Below are positions 56,215-64,000 of a DNA stretch of 64,000 nucleotides, piece after piece. Below the pieces are notes generated by a model. The model ran no database searches. It was not told the origin of the DNA and saw only the letters and a program-made list of their open reading frames with translations. This DNA comes from an uncultured Flavobacteriales bacterium. GTDB lineage: Bacteria > Bacteroidota > Bacteroidia > Flavobacteriales_D > Crocinitomicaceae. Location of the stretch: the NCBI GenBank assembly GCA_913059205.1, contig CAJXRM010000002.1, positions 1 to 64,000 of the forward strand, given 5' to 3'. The translations under genes and the position numbers were made by a program. Position 1 is the stretch's first letter; the number at the start of each line of letters is the position of its first letter.

Positions 56215-58131
56215 ATGCAAGAGCAACGCCCAATAACAGATTGGCTTCCTTTGACGATGAAAGAAGTCCAAAACAGAGGATGGAACGAAATTGATGTCGT
56301 TCTAATTTCTGGCGATGCCTATGTTGATCATCCTGCCTTTGGAACAGCTGTTATCGGGCGAATAATAGAAGATGAAGGATTTAAAGTGGCCATCGTTGCT
56401 CAGCCCAATTGGAAAGACGATTTACGTGATTTTAAAAAATTTGGACGACCAAAATACTTCTTTGGCGTAACGGCAGGATGTATGGATTCGATGGTGAATC
56501 ATTACACCGCTAACAAGCGTTTGCGTTCAACTGATGCATATACTCCGGGAGGAGAAGCAGGATTTCGACCTGACTACGCTACTATTGTCTATTCAAAAAT
56601 ACTGAAAGATTTGTATCCGGATGTTCCTGTCTTGATTGGAGGAATTGAAGCTTCTTTGCGCCGTGTTACGCATTACGATTATTGGCAAGATAAACTCTTT
56701 CCATCAATTTTGGAAGATTCTAAAGCCGATTTATTGGTGTATGGAATGGGAGATCAACCCTTGCGTGATATGCTTAAATTATTGAAAAAAGGCGTTCCAT
56801 TTTCGAATTTAGAGACAATTAAACAAGTTGCTTTTCTTCAAGATAAATCAGAAGAACTTCCGAAAAACAAGAATTGGGAATCGGTTGCGCTTTCTTCACA
56901 CGAAGAATGTTTAAAAGACAAAATTAAGTACGCTGCCAACTTTAAAATTGTTGAAGTTGAGTCGAATAAATTGGATGCGCGAAGAATAACACAAGATATT
57001 GGTAATAAGCGTCTGGTGATTAATCCGCCTTACAAAACAATGACAGAGAAGGAAATTGACAAGTCCTTTGACTTACCGTACACGCGTTTACCTCATCCAA
57101 AATACAACAAACGTGGAGCAATTCCAGCGTATGATATGATTAAGTTTTCCATCAATATGCATCGAGGATGTTTTGGTGGATGTAGCTTTTGTACCATTTC
57201 GGCGCATCAAGGAAAATTTATCGCTTCACGAAGTGAAAAATCAATTTTGGCAGAAGTAGACGAAGTAGTTGCTCACCCAGAATTTAAAGGATACATTTCT
57301 GATCTTGGCGGACCTTCGGCAAACATGTATCGCATGAAAGGCAAGGTGCAAGAAATTTGCGATCGCTGTTCAAGCCCAAGTTGTATTCACCCTGTTATTT
57401 GTAGCAACCTGGACACTTCTCACAAGCCCATGACGGAATTGTACCGAAAAGTGGACAAACATCCAGGAGTGAAAAAAGCATTTGTTGGTTCAGGAATTCG
57501 TTACGATTTATTGGTAGATGATTTCAATCAAAATAACGAAGACAACAATCACGAAGAATACATTGAGCAGGTAATTACGCGCCACGTCAGTGGTCGTTTA
57601 AAAGTTGCGCCAGAACATACTTCTGATGCAACGTTGAAAGTAATGCGTAAACCGTCGTTTAAATATTTCCACAAGTTCAAGGAAAAATACGATCAGATTT
57701 CTGAGAAACACGGCTTGAAACAGCAATTGATTCCTTACTTTATTTCTTCTCACCCAGGCTGTGAAAATGAAGACATGGCGAATTTGGCTGTGGAAACAAA
57801 AGACATGGGATTCCAATTGGAACAGGTGCAAGATTTTACGCCAACTCCAATGACAGTGGCAACCGTAATTTATTACAGCGGTGTTCATCCTTATACCTTA
57901 AAACCATACAAAACGGTAAAAGATAAAGAGGAAAAACTGAATCAACGCCGTTTCTTCTTCTGGTACAAGCGAGAAAATCATTCATACATTCGTGAGTCCT
58001 TGCGCAAAGCAAATCGTTTGGATCTAGCCGATAAATTAATCGGATCGAAACCACAACAAAACAGTTCTGAAAAACCAATGCCAAAATGGTTGGAGGAAAG
58101 GAGAAGTAGGAGTGGGAAGAAAAAGAGATAA
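56215..58131 (+). CDS. YgiQ family radical SAM protein
   Basis: 638 residues. The N-terminal part has the family motif ITDWLPLTMKEVQNRGWNEIDVVLISGDAYVDHPAFG, then a Cys-rich SAM-cluster motif HRGCFGGCSFC, with Cys319, Cys323 and Cys326 as iron-sulfur ligands. The C-terminus has DFTPTPMTVATVIYYSGVHPYT. The family's reaction is not established. The ATG is 4 bp from a -7 box, so a leaderless message is likely. Confidence 0.95.
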   Translation: MQEQRPITDWLPLTMKEVQNRGWNEIDVVLISGDAYVDHPAFGTAVIGRIIEDEGFKVAIVAQPNWKDDLRDFKKFGRPKYFFGVTAGCMDSMVNHYTANKRLRSTDAYTPGGEAGFRPDYATIVYSKILKDLYPDVPVLIGGIEASLRRVTHYDYWQDKLFPSILEDSKADLLVYGMGDQPLRDMLKLLKKGVPFSNLETIKQVAFLQDKSEELPKNKNWESVALSSHEECLKDKIKYAANFKIVEVESNKLDARRITQDIGNKRLVINPPYKTMTEKEIDKSFDLPYTRLPHPKYNKRGAIPAYDMIKFSINMHRGCFGGCSFCTISAHQGKFIASRSEKSILAEVDEVVAHPEFKGYISDLGGPSANMYRMKGKVQEICDRCSSPSCIHPVICSNLDTSHKPMTELYRKVDKHPGVKKAFVGSGIRYDLLVDDFNQNNEDNNHEEYIEQVITRHVSGRLKVAPEHTSDATLKVMRKPSFKYFHKFKEKYDQISEKHGLKQQLIPYFISSHPGCENEDMANLAVETKDMGFQLEQVQDFTPTPMTVATVIYYSGVHPYTLKPYKTVKDKEEKLNQRRFFFWYKRENHSYIRESLRKANRLDLADKLIGSKPQQNSSEKPMPKWLEERRSRSGKKKR

Positions 58132-58205
58132 TAGCAATATCTTCAACGAACTTTTACTAGTATTTTCTATTAGAATTTTTCCTACCTTAGAAAAAACTCA
58201 ATTCC

Positions 58206-58664
58206 ATGAACAAATCTCTCATTACATTTTTAATTCTCAACTTCGGAGCACTCGCCCTAGGCGGCTTTTGGACAAGCGGGGGAGTAATATCTGACTGGTA
58301 TCAAAACTTAAACCAAGCCCCATGGACGCCACCAGGATGGGTTTTTGGTGCTGCTTGGACAACCATAATGGTGTTGTTTACGCTTTACATGGCTTATGCT
58401 TGGAGAGATTCTGAACACAAAGCAAAGTTGATTTCGCTTTATAGTATTCAATGGGTATTAAACGTATCTTGGAATCCTGTGTTTTTTAATTCACGGGCTG
58501 TTTTGGGTGGAATGATCATCATTTCGATGCTTACATTATTGATGGGATATATTTTATTTACTTCATGGAAATCGATGAAGATGAAGTCGCTTTTAGTAGC
58601 ACCCTATTTCGTTTGGCTGATAATTGCAACTTCCTTAAACGGTTATATCCTTCTTTTTAACTAA
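58206..58664 (+). CDS. TspO/MBR family membrane protein
   Basis: 152 residues with five predicted membrane helices. It has the family core WYQNLNQAPWTPPGWVFGAAWTTIMVLFTLYMAYAW and NVSWNPVFF (Trp-rich pocket). TspO proteins bind tetrapyrroles or cholesterol-like ligands and are linked to stress or porphyrin handling; the role here is inference. It starts 75 bp after the YgiQ stop, in the same orientation. Confidence 0.92.
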   Translation: MNKSLITFLILNFGALALGGFWTSGGVISDWYQNLNQAPWTPPGWVFGAAWTTIMVLFTLYMAYAWRDSEHKAKLISLYSIQWVLNVSWNPVFFNSRAVLGGMIIISMLTLLMGYILFTSWKSMKMKSLLVAPYFVWLIIATSLNGYILLFN

Positions 58665-58716
58665 CTTAGTGCAAATTCCCATACAGAATTCAACAGAATT
58701 CAATCAATAATAAATA

Positions 58717-59451
58717 ATGGAAACACGATTAGCAGTGCTAATTGACGGAGATAACATTCCTTCAAAGCACATAAAAGAAATGATGGAAGAAATTGCAAAA
58801 TATGGCAATCCAACTATCAAACGAATATATGGCGACTGGACAAAGCCTCATTTGTCCAAATGGAAAAATGTACTGCTTGAAAATGCAGTAACCCCAATTC
58901 AACAATACGGTTATACAACTGGAAAGAATGCAACGGATTCAGCAATGATTATCGATGCAATGGATATTTTGTACTCGGAAAAAGTGGATGGCTTTTGCTT
59001 GGTTTCAAGCGACAGCGACTTTACACGACTTGCAACACGATTGCGGGAGGCAGGTATGAAAGTCTATGGTTTGGGTGAGAAAAAAACACCAAATCCTTTT
59101 ATTGTGGCTTGCGATAAATTCATCTACATTGAGATTTTAAAGTCTCTTTCTGACGATGAAGAGCAAACTACAGAAAGTAAAAAAGCACAAAAAGCAGAAG
59201 TTGACGCCGTTACACCAAAAATACTTCAACTTATTAAATCGACCATTTCTGATGTTTGTGACGATGATGGATGGGCATTTTTAGGAGATGTTGGTGGATT
59301 GTTGCAAAAAAAACAACCCAACTTCGATGCCCGTAATTTTGGGTTTCAAAAATTGACTCCCTTTATTAAATCGATTAAGCAGTTAGAAATAGAAGAACGT
59401 GAGAATCCAAAAGGTCGTTCCAAGTTGATGTACGTGCGTATAAGAGAATAA
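58717..59451 (+). CDS. NYN domain protein with OST-HTH/LOTUS tail
   Basis: 244 residues. The N-terminal NYN (PIN-like, LabA-type) nuclease fold has acidic residues in VLIDGDNIP (Asp10, Asp12), KNATDSAMIIDAMD and SSDSDFTRLA, consistent with a metal-dependent RNase. Residues about 165-240 look like an OST-HTH/LOTUS domain (PKILQLIKSTI...GWAFLGDVGGLLQKKQPNFDARNFGFQKLTPFIKSI), which in other proteins binds RNA. It is cytosolic, with no export signal. RNA turnover is a likely role; the target is unknown. Confidence 0.85.
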   Translation: METRLAVLIDGDNIPSKHIKEMMEEIAKYGNPTIKRIYGDWTKPHLSKWKNVLLENAVTPIQQYGYTTGKNATDSAMIIDAMDILYSEKVDGFCLVSSDSDFTRLATRLREAGMKVYGLGEKKTPNPFIVACDKFIYIEILKSLSDDEEQTTESKKAQKAEVDAVTPKILQLIKSTISDVCDDDGWAFLGDVGGLLQKKQPNFDARNFGFQKLTPFIKSIKQLEIEERENPKGRSKLMYVRIRE

Positions 59452-59468
59452 GTTAGGTCTGTTTTTTA

Positions 59469-59499
59469 GTTGAATTCACACTATGTTTTTGTAATTTTG
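59469..59499 (+). promoter_or_regulatory. Promoter of the T9SS amidase
   Basis: A GTTG-type -33 box (59469-59472), 19 bp, then TAATTTTG (59492-59499). The ATG is 19 bp downstream. Confidence 0.55.
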
Positions 59500-59518
59500 A
59501 GTACAAATCAATCGTACT

Positions 59519-62455
59519 ATGAAATTGACTTTTGCATTTCTTCTTCTACTTGTGTGTTCAATTGGACAAGCACAAGTTAATTTTCAACAAGCATATCAAG
59601 TTGCCCCGTTAGTCCCTTCTGGATTATTGGAAGCTGTTGCGTGGACAAATACGCGCATGGTGCATTTAGAAAATGTAACTGAAGGATGCTCTGGAATTCC
59701 TGTTCCTTATGGAATAATGGGATTACACGAAGATGGTAAAAACTACTTTCTGAAAAATGGTGAGTTAGTCTCTAATCTTTCTGGTGTTTCAATTGTAAAC
59801 CAAAAAATCAACCCTGAAAATCAAATTACAGCCTATGCAATCGCATTTTCAGTATTAATGGAAATTGAAATTGGAGCGAATGGAGATGTAAATAACGGAA
59901 ATGCGATTCGTAATGTATTACACCAACTTTCTGAAATTCCAGAAGAAGGAATGGTCAATCTGCTTGCTCGGGACATGCAGGTTTATGAGATTTTGAACTT
60001 CATGAAAAACCAAGAAATGGCAAATCATTACGGTTTCACTCCAGCCAATTTTTCGCTCCCAACAATTTTTGGCAACCAGAATTTTGCTGTTCTTTCTGGA
60101 CATAAAATTGAAATTCACCCCACTCAAATAGTTGGAAACAATAATGCTCTATATTCCATTTCAAGTACAAAATCAACAGAATTCGGTCCAGCGATTTGGA
60201 ATCCAACTCCGGCTTGCAATTACAGCTCTAGAAGTGGTGTTGCTGTTTCTGCAATAACAATCCACACTATTCAAGGTTCTTATGCTGGAGCAATTTCTTG
60301 GTCGCAAAACTGCTCTTCCAATGTTTCATATCACTATGTTATCCGTTCTTCTGATGGTCAAATAACGCAAATGGTTTCTGAGGCAAATAAGGCTTGGCAT
60401 GTTGGGTCTGAAAATCCGTATACAATCGGTTATGAACACGAAGGTTATGTCGACAATCCTGTTTGGTACACCGATACATTGTATGGAAGTTCGGCTGCCA
60501 TCAGTCGTGATGTTGTAAACAGTGGCTATGGAATTCCAGCTCACCGCACGTATTACGGCGTTGCGACTATCGGAACAAATCTACTAGGAAATTGCACCAA
60601 AATTAAAGGTCATCAGCATTATGCAAACCAATCTCATACAGATCCTGGTATCAACTGGAATTGGGAAAAATACTATCGCTTAATCAACAATAATCCCTCT
60701 ATAACTTTGCTCACAAATCCTTCTGATCCATTTTTTGATACTGGCGGAGCAGTCGGGAATTACCAAGATGATGAACGTGAAATTTGGGTTATTGAACCTG
60801 CAAATGCACAATCTGTGACGCTAAACTTTACAAGTTTTAATGTGGAATCTGGTTACGACAATCTTTTCATCTACGATGGAAACTCGATTGACGCACCTCT
60901 TATTGGTTCATATACTGGTACGAATTCTCCCGGAAATATAACTTCAACAGGTGGTGCTTTGACGGTTGAGTTTAGAAGTGATTGCGCAACGATGTCTTCG
61001 GGTTGGGAGGCAAATTATACTTCGGTCCAATTGTCGAATAATTTCCCTTCAACTTCTATTTTAGCAGGAAACACATGGGAAATTGATGACTTTCAGATTA
61101 ATTTTTCTGATACCGATGCAGACAATGATGTGGCCCAACAATTCTATTTGATTGATCAAAAAGAAGTTACTGACGTAGAATGGTCTGCGGACGGCAGCTT
61201 TGGTTTTGCCGATGAGATTTTTAACGACAGTGATGACAATTGGACGAACATCAATGGAACATTTTCTTTGGTATTTGGAGCATACACATTCACTGATATT
61301 TCCAACGGAAATTCTAACTCTTCAATGAATGTCGTACAAAATAGTAGTTCAAACTATTTATATACTTGGGAACAAACAATAACCAGTTCTTCAACCAGTC
61401 AGCGAGCTGGAATGCATTTCTTCTGTAGTGATGTCACGCAAACAAATAGAGGGAATTCTTATTTCATCTTCTTACGAGAAAATGACGACAAAGCACAAAT
61501 TTATTCGGTCGACAACAATATTTTTAATCTGGAAGTTGACATTCCGTATACTATTGAAGTTGGACAAACTTATTTTATTAAAACAATTTACAATCCAACT
61601 TCAGGTTTAATTCAATTGTTCATCGATGATGCATTTGTTGGAAGTTGGACAGACCCAACACCAATGACGAGTGGCAATGCAATTTCATTGAGAACCGCAG
61701 GGTGTGAGGCGCGATTTGATAATGTAAAGGTCTACAAATCAAGAGGCGCAACTGTAACTATTACAGCTGGTTTGGGAGAAGAGATGAGTATTGAAAGTGA
61801 AGGAGCCACTCCAACTGGAAAAATAAAAACAATAGTTGTTGATGAACAACACCATTGGTCACCTGAAGTTGAACGGGAATACTTATTGGACTTCTCAGCA
61901 CCCGATTTTAATTTAATTAATGATGGTTCTTCAAATGATATTGATACGTTTTATACTTCTACCTTAGAAGCAAATTGGGATATTTTCGATATACATTCTG
62001 CTATTTCTTCGTATACAATCGCTGTGGGAACATTACCCAACACCGCGGATGTTATGCCTTGGACTACTAACGGAATCAGTGCAGTTTTTTCAACTGTTTT
62101 AGCCAATCCAATTTTTAATACCGTGTATTATGTTTCAATTGAAGCAACAAACAACGCGAATTTATCATCGATTTTTATTTCAGACGGACAGCGTTATATG
62201 GCGGGATTAGGAATTGAAGAACAGTCCAGTTTGAATGATGTGCTTATTTATCCAAATCCAACTAGCGAAACCTTCAACATTAAAAATGCACCGAATAATT
62301 TAGATGTTCTCATATATGATATGCAAGGAAAACTTTGTTTAACTAGCGAGAATACCTCTGGCAATATTAATGTTTCAAACTTGTCACATGGGAAATACAA
62401 CGTTATTTTAAAAGTAGGTAACGCGTTCGTTGTCAAAGAGTTAATTATACAGTAA
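59519..62455 (+). CDS. T9SS-exported N-acetylmuramoyl-L-alanine amidase with CUB domain
   Basis: 978 residues. A signal peptide (MKLTFAFLLLLVCSIGQA) precedes about 200 residues that look like a lytic/peptidoglycan helper region (EAVAWTNTRMVHLENVTEGCSG...). The amidase_2 domain (about 235-385) keeps an AmpD-like zinc set: His249 (ITIHTIQG), His365 (KGHQHY) and Asp375 (HTDPG), with the 10-residue H/D spacing of AmpD. A CUB domain (about 405-500, YDNLFIYDGNS) and a second all-beta region follow. A type A sorting tail ends it (VLIYPNPTSETFNIKN). It may act on peptidoglycan of other cells or debris, since it is secreted; this is inference. Confidence 0.88.
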   Translation: MKLTFAFLLLLVCSIGQAQVNFQQAYQVAPLVPSGLLEAVAWTNTRMVHLENVTEGCSGIPVPYGIMGLHEDGKNYFLKNGELVSNLSGVSIVNQKINPENQITAYAIAFSVLMEIEIGANGDVNNGNAIRNVLHQLSEIPEEGMVNLLARDMQVYEILNFMKNQEMANHYGFTPANFSLPTIFGNQNFAVLSGHKIEIHPTQIVGNNNALYSISSTKSTEFGPAIWNPTPACNYSSRSGVAVSAITIHTIQGSYAGAISWSQNCSSNVSYHYVIRSSDGQITQMVSEANKAWHVGSENPYTIGYEHEGYVDNPVWYTDTLYGSSAAISRDVVNSGYGIPAHRTYYGVATIGTNLLGNCTKIKGHQHYANQSHTDPGINWNWEKYYRLINNNPSITLLTNPSDPFFDTGGAVGNYQDDEREIWVIEPANAQSVTLNFTSFNVESGYDNLFIYDGNSIDAPLIGSYTGTNSPGNITSTGGALTVEFRSDCATMSSGWEANYTSVQLSNNFPSTSILAGNTWEIDDFQINFSDTDADNDVAQQFYLIDQKEVTDVEWSADGSFGFADEIFNDSDDNWTNINGTFSLVFGAYTFTDISNGNSNSSMNVVQNSSSNYLYTWEQTITSSSTSQRAGMHFFCSDVTQTNRGNSYFIFLRENDDKAQIYSVDNNIFNLEVDIPYTIEVGQTYFIKTIYNPTSGLIQLFIDDAFVGSWTDPTPMTSGNAISLRTAGCEARFDNVKVYKSRGATVTITAGLGEEMSIESEGATPTGKIKTIVVDEQHHWSPEVEREYLLDFSAPDFNLINDGSSNDIDTFYTSTLEANWDIFDIHSAISSYTIAVGTLPNTADVMPWTTNGISAVFSTVLANPIFNTVYYVSIEATNNANLSSIFISDGQRYMAGLGIEEQSSLNDVLIYPNPTSETFNIKNAPNNLDVLIYDMQGKLCLTSENTSGNINVSNLSHGKYNVILKVGNAFVVKELIIQ

Positions 62456-62462
62456 AAGTCGA

Positions 62463-62495
62463 TTTGGAATATTCATTTATTTTAGCTTAAATTTG
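62463..62495 (+). promoter_or_regulatory. Promoter of the histidine operon
   Basis: TTTG (62463-62466), 21 bp, then TAAATTTG (62488-62495), both exact matches. Transcription should start near 62501, 14 nt before the leader peptide ATG. Confidence 0.75.
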
Positions 62496-62514
62496 CACCT
62501 CAAGAAACACAGAA

Positions 62515-62574
62515 ATGAATTTTAGTCAAAACCATCATCATCATTTTCATACTTGCTCTCAAGCGAGGAGTTAA
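62515..62574 (+). CDS. hisL: Histidine operon leader peptide
   Basis: The small frame encodes MNFSQNHHHHFHTCSQARS, 19 residues with five His, four of them in a row (codons 62533-62544) and one more at 62548-62550. It lies just after the promoter and just before a terminator in front of hisG. The arrangement is the classic sensing peptide of ribosome-mediated attenuation: when charged tRNA-His is scarce, the ribosome stalls on the His codons and the terminator downstream does not form. No Shine-Dalgarno motif is seen, as is common in this phylum. Confidence 0.92.
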   Translation: MNFSQNHHHHFHTCSQARS

Positions 62575-62616
62575 TGATATGTGCTGACTTCACAAAATAT
62601 TATAAACCCGTTTGAG
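62558..62616 (+). promoter_or_regulatory. his attenuator: antiterminator helix
   Basis: 62558-62568 (CTCAAGCGAGG) can pair with 62607-62616 (CCCGTTTGAG) in ten base pairs, with one G-U wobble and one bulged A. The 3' half is also the left arm of the terminator, so the two folds exclude each other. A ribosome reaching the leader stop codon (62572-62574) would cover the 5' half; one stalled at the first His codons would leave it free. Confidence 0.8.
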
Positions 62617-62636
62617 TAAAATCAGACGGGTTTTTT
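62604..62636 (+). terminator. his attenuator terminator
   Basis: A 12-bp stem (62604-62615 with 62622-62633, core AACCCGTTTGA/TCAGACGGGTT, one G-U pair) has a 6-nt loop, followed by T6 (62631-62636). It lies 38 bp before the hisG ATG. Confidence 0.92.
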
Positions 62637-62674
62637 GTTTCTCATCAGTTTTACTCAAGCACTATTTTAAAAAA

Positions 62675-63532
62675 ATGAGTAAACTAAAAATTGCCATCCA
62701 AAAAAGCGGAAGATTAAACGAAGATTCGATAAGACTGTTGGCTTCTTGCGGAATTAAAATCGACAATGGGAACGACCAACTCAAAGTAACTGTTCCCAAC
62801 TTTCCAATTGAATTGCTTTATCTTAGAAATTCGGACATCCCTCAATATTTAGAAGATGGCGTAGCAGATATCGCCATTGTAGGGGAAAACTTACTAATAG
62901 AAAAAGAGAAGAATGTCGAAATCGTTCAGCGTTTAGGTTTTTCCAAATGCAGGGTTTCTGTTGCCGTTCCAAAAGAAGTTAAATCCGATAGTTTAAGCTA
63001 CTTCAATGGTAAAAAAATTGCAACTTCCTACCCAAATACACTTCGTAATTTCTTAAACAAAAACTTTATAGAAGCGGACATTCACGAGATTTCTGGTTCT
63101 GTAGAAATTGCTCCAAACATCGGTTTGGCAGATGGTATTTGTGATATCGTTAGTTCTGGTTCTACCTTGTTTAAAAACGGATTAAGAGAAACTCAAATCA
63201 TCTTAAACTCGGAAGCTGTTTTGGCAAAATCGAATGGATTGACTGCTGAGAAAATTGAAATTTTAGATCGATTGTTGTTCAGAATTCGCGCTGTGCTAAA
63301 AGCGAAAAACTCGAAATACATTTTGATGAACGTTCCAAATGAAAGCATCGCAAAAGTGAGCGCCATTCTACCCGTTTTAAAATCGCCAACAATATTGCCA
63401 CTGGCCGAAGAAGGATGGAGTTCCTTACACTCTGTTATTGACGAAGACAAGTTCTGGGATGTTATTGATGAACTCAAAAATGCGGGAGCGGAAGGAATTT
63501 TAATTGTACCAATTGATAAAATTGTATTGTAA
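62675..63532 (+). CDS. hisG: ATP phosphoribosyltransferase (long form)
   Basis: 285 residues from the ATG at 62675 (MSKLKIAIQKSGRLN), the usual start; an upstream TTG frame would run through the terminator and is rejected. First step of histidine synthesis: ATP plus PRPP gives phosphoribosyl-ATP. The catalytic part has DGVADIAIVGENLL, GFSKCRVSVAVP and the PRPP loop region EISGSVEIAPNIGLADGICDIVSSGSTL. The C-terminal domain (about 210-285) is the ACT-like regulatory domain of long HisG, where histidine inhibits. It is under leader-peptide attenuation and couples to hisD by TAATG. Confidence 0.97.
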   Translation: MSKLKIAIQKSGRLNEDSIRLLASCGIKIDNGNDQLKVTVPNFPIELLYLRNSDIPQYLEDGVADIAIVGENLLIEKEKNVEIVQRLGFSKCRVSVAVPKEVKSDSLSYFNGKKIATSYPNTLRNFLNKNFIEADIHEISGSVEIAPNIGLADGICDIVSSGSTLFKNGLRETQIILNSEAVLAKSNGLTAEKIEILDRLLFRIRAVLKAKNSKYILMNVPNESIAKVSAILPVLKSPTILPLAEEGWSSLHSVIDEDKFWDVIDELKNAGAEGILIVPIDKIVL

Positions 63533-64000
63533 TGAAAGTAACTGTATTACCAAAAGTCAATGAATGGAGCGCCCTGTGCGAACGTCCTGTCTTTGATCAA
63601 TCGCAACTCGAGCAAAATGTTCAAGAGATCATCGAAAACGTGCGTGAAAAAGGCGATGAAGCATTGTGTACTTATAGTTTAGCATTTGATGGATTGACAA
63701 TTGAAAAATTTCTTGTTACCAAGGATGAAATTGAATTGGCAGAAAATAACGTTAGCCAAGAACTAAAAAATGCAATTCAACTCGCTAAATCGAACATTGA
63801 AAAATTTCACGTTTCGCAACTTGAAGAATCCAAAGTGATTGAAACTTCTATTGGTGTGAAATGTTGGAGAAAAAGTGTGGGCATTGAAAAAGTTGGTTTA
63901 TACATTCCAGGAGGAACAGCACCGTTGTTTTCAACCATTCTTATGTTGGGAATTCCAGCTCAAATTGCAGGTTGCAATGAAGTTATTCTCTGCACGCCTC
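63532..64000 (+). CDS. hisD: Histidinol dehydrogenase, 5' part (window ends inside gene)
   Basis: The ATG (63532-63534) overlaps the last base of hisG (TAATG). The visible 156 residues begin MKVTVLPKVNEWSALCERPVF, include EKGDEALCTYSLAFDG and KSVGIEKVGLYIPGGTAPLFSTILMLGIPAQIAGCNEVILCTP, the NAD-binding core of HisD. It performs the last two oxidations from histidinol to histidine. The 3' end lies outside the window. The operon order hisG-hisD is the usual one. Confidence 0.95.
   Translation, partial: MKVTVLPKVNEWSALCERPVFDQSQLEQNVQEIIENVREKGDEALCTYSLAFDGLTIEKFLVTKDEIELAENNVSQELKNAIQLAKSNIEKFHVSQLEESKVIETSIGVKCWRKSVGIEKVGLYIPGGTAPLFSTILMLGIPAQIAGCNEVILCTP

Noticed and set aside
58683-58702. 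Tandem CAGAATTCAA repeat upstream of the NYN gene
   Set aside because: Only two 10-bp copies with no link to promoter or hairpin; likely chance.
62612-62674. TTG start that would extend hisG by 21 codons
   Set aside because: The extension starts inside the attenuator terminator and runs through its T-tract; the family starts at MSKLKIAIQKSGRLN.
1-64000. tRNA, rRNA, CRISPR arrays, integrases or transposases
   Set aside because: None was seen on either strand by eye; the island at 31405-36851 has repeats but no recombinase gene.

Overview
The window reads as chromosomal DNA of a marine or freshwater Bacteroidota, most likely order Flavobacteriales and close to Crocinitomicaceae/Fluviicola (inference from content, not from a search). 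The reasons are an AT-rich sequence, recurrent Bacteroidota promoters (TTTG about 20 bp upstream of TAnnTTTG), SCKK-type lipoproteins, a PorW/SprE gene fused to an ATP synthase operon that lacks atpD and atpC, SprB/SprF-type surface proteins, and at least seven proteins with type IX secretion (T9SS) sorting tails. The first 48 bases are not genomic: they are an Illumina Nextera index-2 adapter with its i7 barcode, so base 49 is the true contig end.

Layout. 62-2626: a secreted beta-helix/HYR protein. 2762-11536 (minus): one long operon, porW/sprE, bactofilin, atpZ, a small membrane protein, atpB, atpE, atpF, atpH, atpA, atpG, with an internal hairpin after atpE. 11623-13065: yebC and a small secreted protein. 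13107-22327 (minus): a four-gene surface-adhesin operon (small exported protein, two SprB-repeat giants with twelve repeats each, PorP/SprF). 22614-29951: a 2441-residue T9SS adhesin with about 14 Ig-like units and a seven-blade RCC1 propeller. 30067-31404: saccharopine dehydrogenase. 31405-36851: an accessory island (coiled-coil WPDYVF protein, T9SS hydrolase, lipoprotein with a G9 tract, broken second lipoprotein) bounded by duplicated fragments of the saccharopine dehydrogenase 3' end and by an inverted-repeat element. 36852-41570: metG, another T9SS protein and a small orphan. 41711-45739: sucA-sucB. A candidate small RNA precedes lepA (46439-48235). 48411-54887 (minus): pepA, pdxA, DUF177, rpmF, fabH, accB, accC. 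55155-62455: lipoprotein, YgiQ radical-SAM enzyme, TspO, NYN/OST-HTH protein and a T9SS amidase. 62463-64000: start of the histidine operon.

The most distinctive regulatory find is a complete ribosome-mediated histidine attenuator in front of hisG: promoter, a 19-codon leader peptide with HHHHFH, an antiterminator and a mutually exclusive terminator, followed by hisG and translationally coupled hisD. The most distinctive structural find is the island at 31405-36851, where a chimeric ORF joins the start of a lipoprotein gene to the tail of the saccharopine dehydrogenase gene, and a nearby lipoprotein gene carries a G9 tract that puts a plausible C-terminus out of frame.

How the genes work together: PorW is part of the T9SS machinery that would export the seven sorting-tail proteins, and T9SS transport is known to be energised by proton-motive force, so the sharing of one transcript with the proton-driven ATP synthase is notable. 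The rest is central metabolism (TCA cycle, fatty-acid initiation, PLP and histidine synthesis) and translation (metG, lepA, rpmF, yebC).
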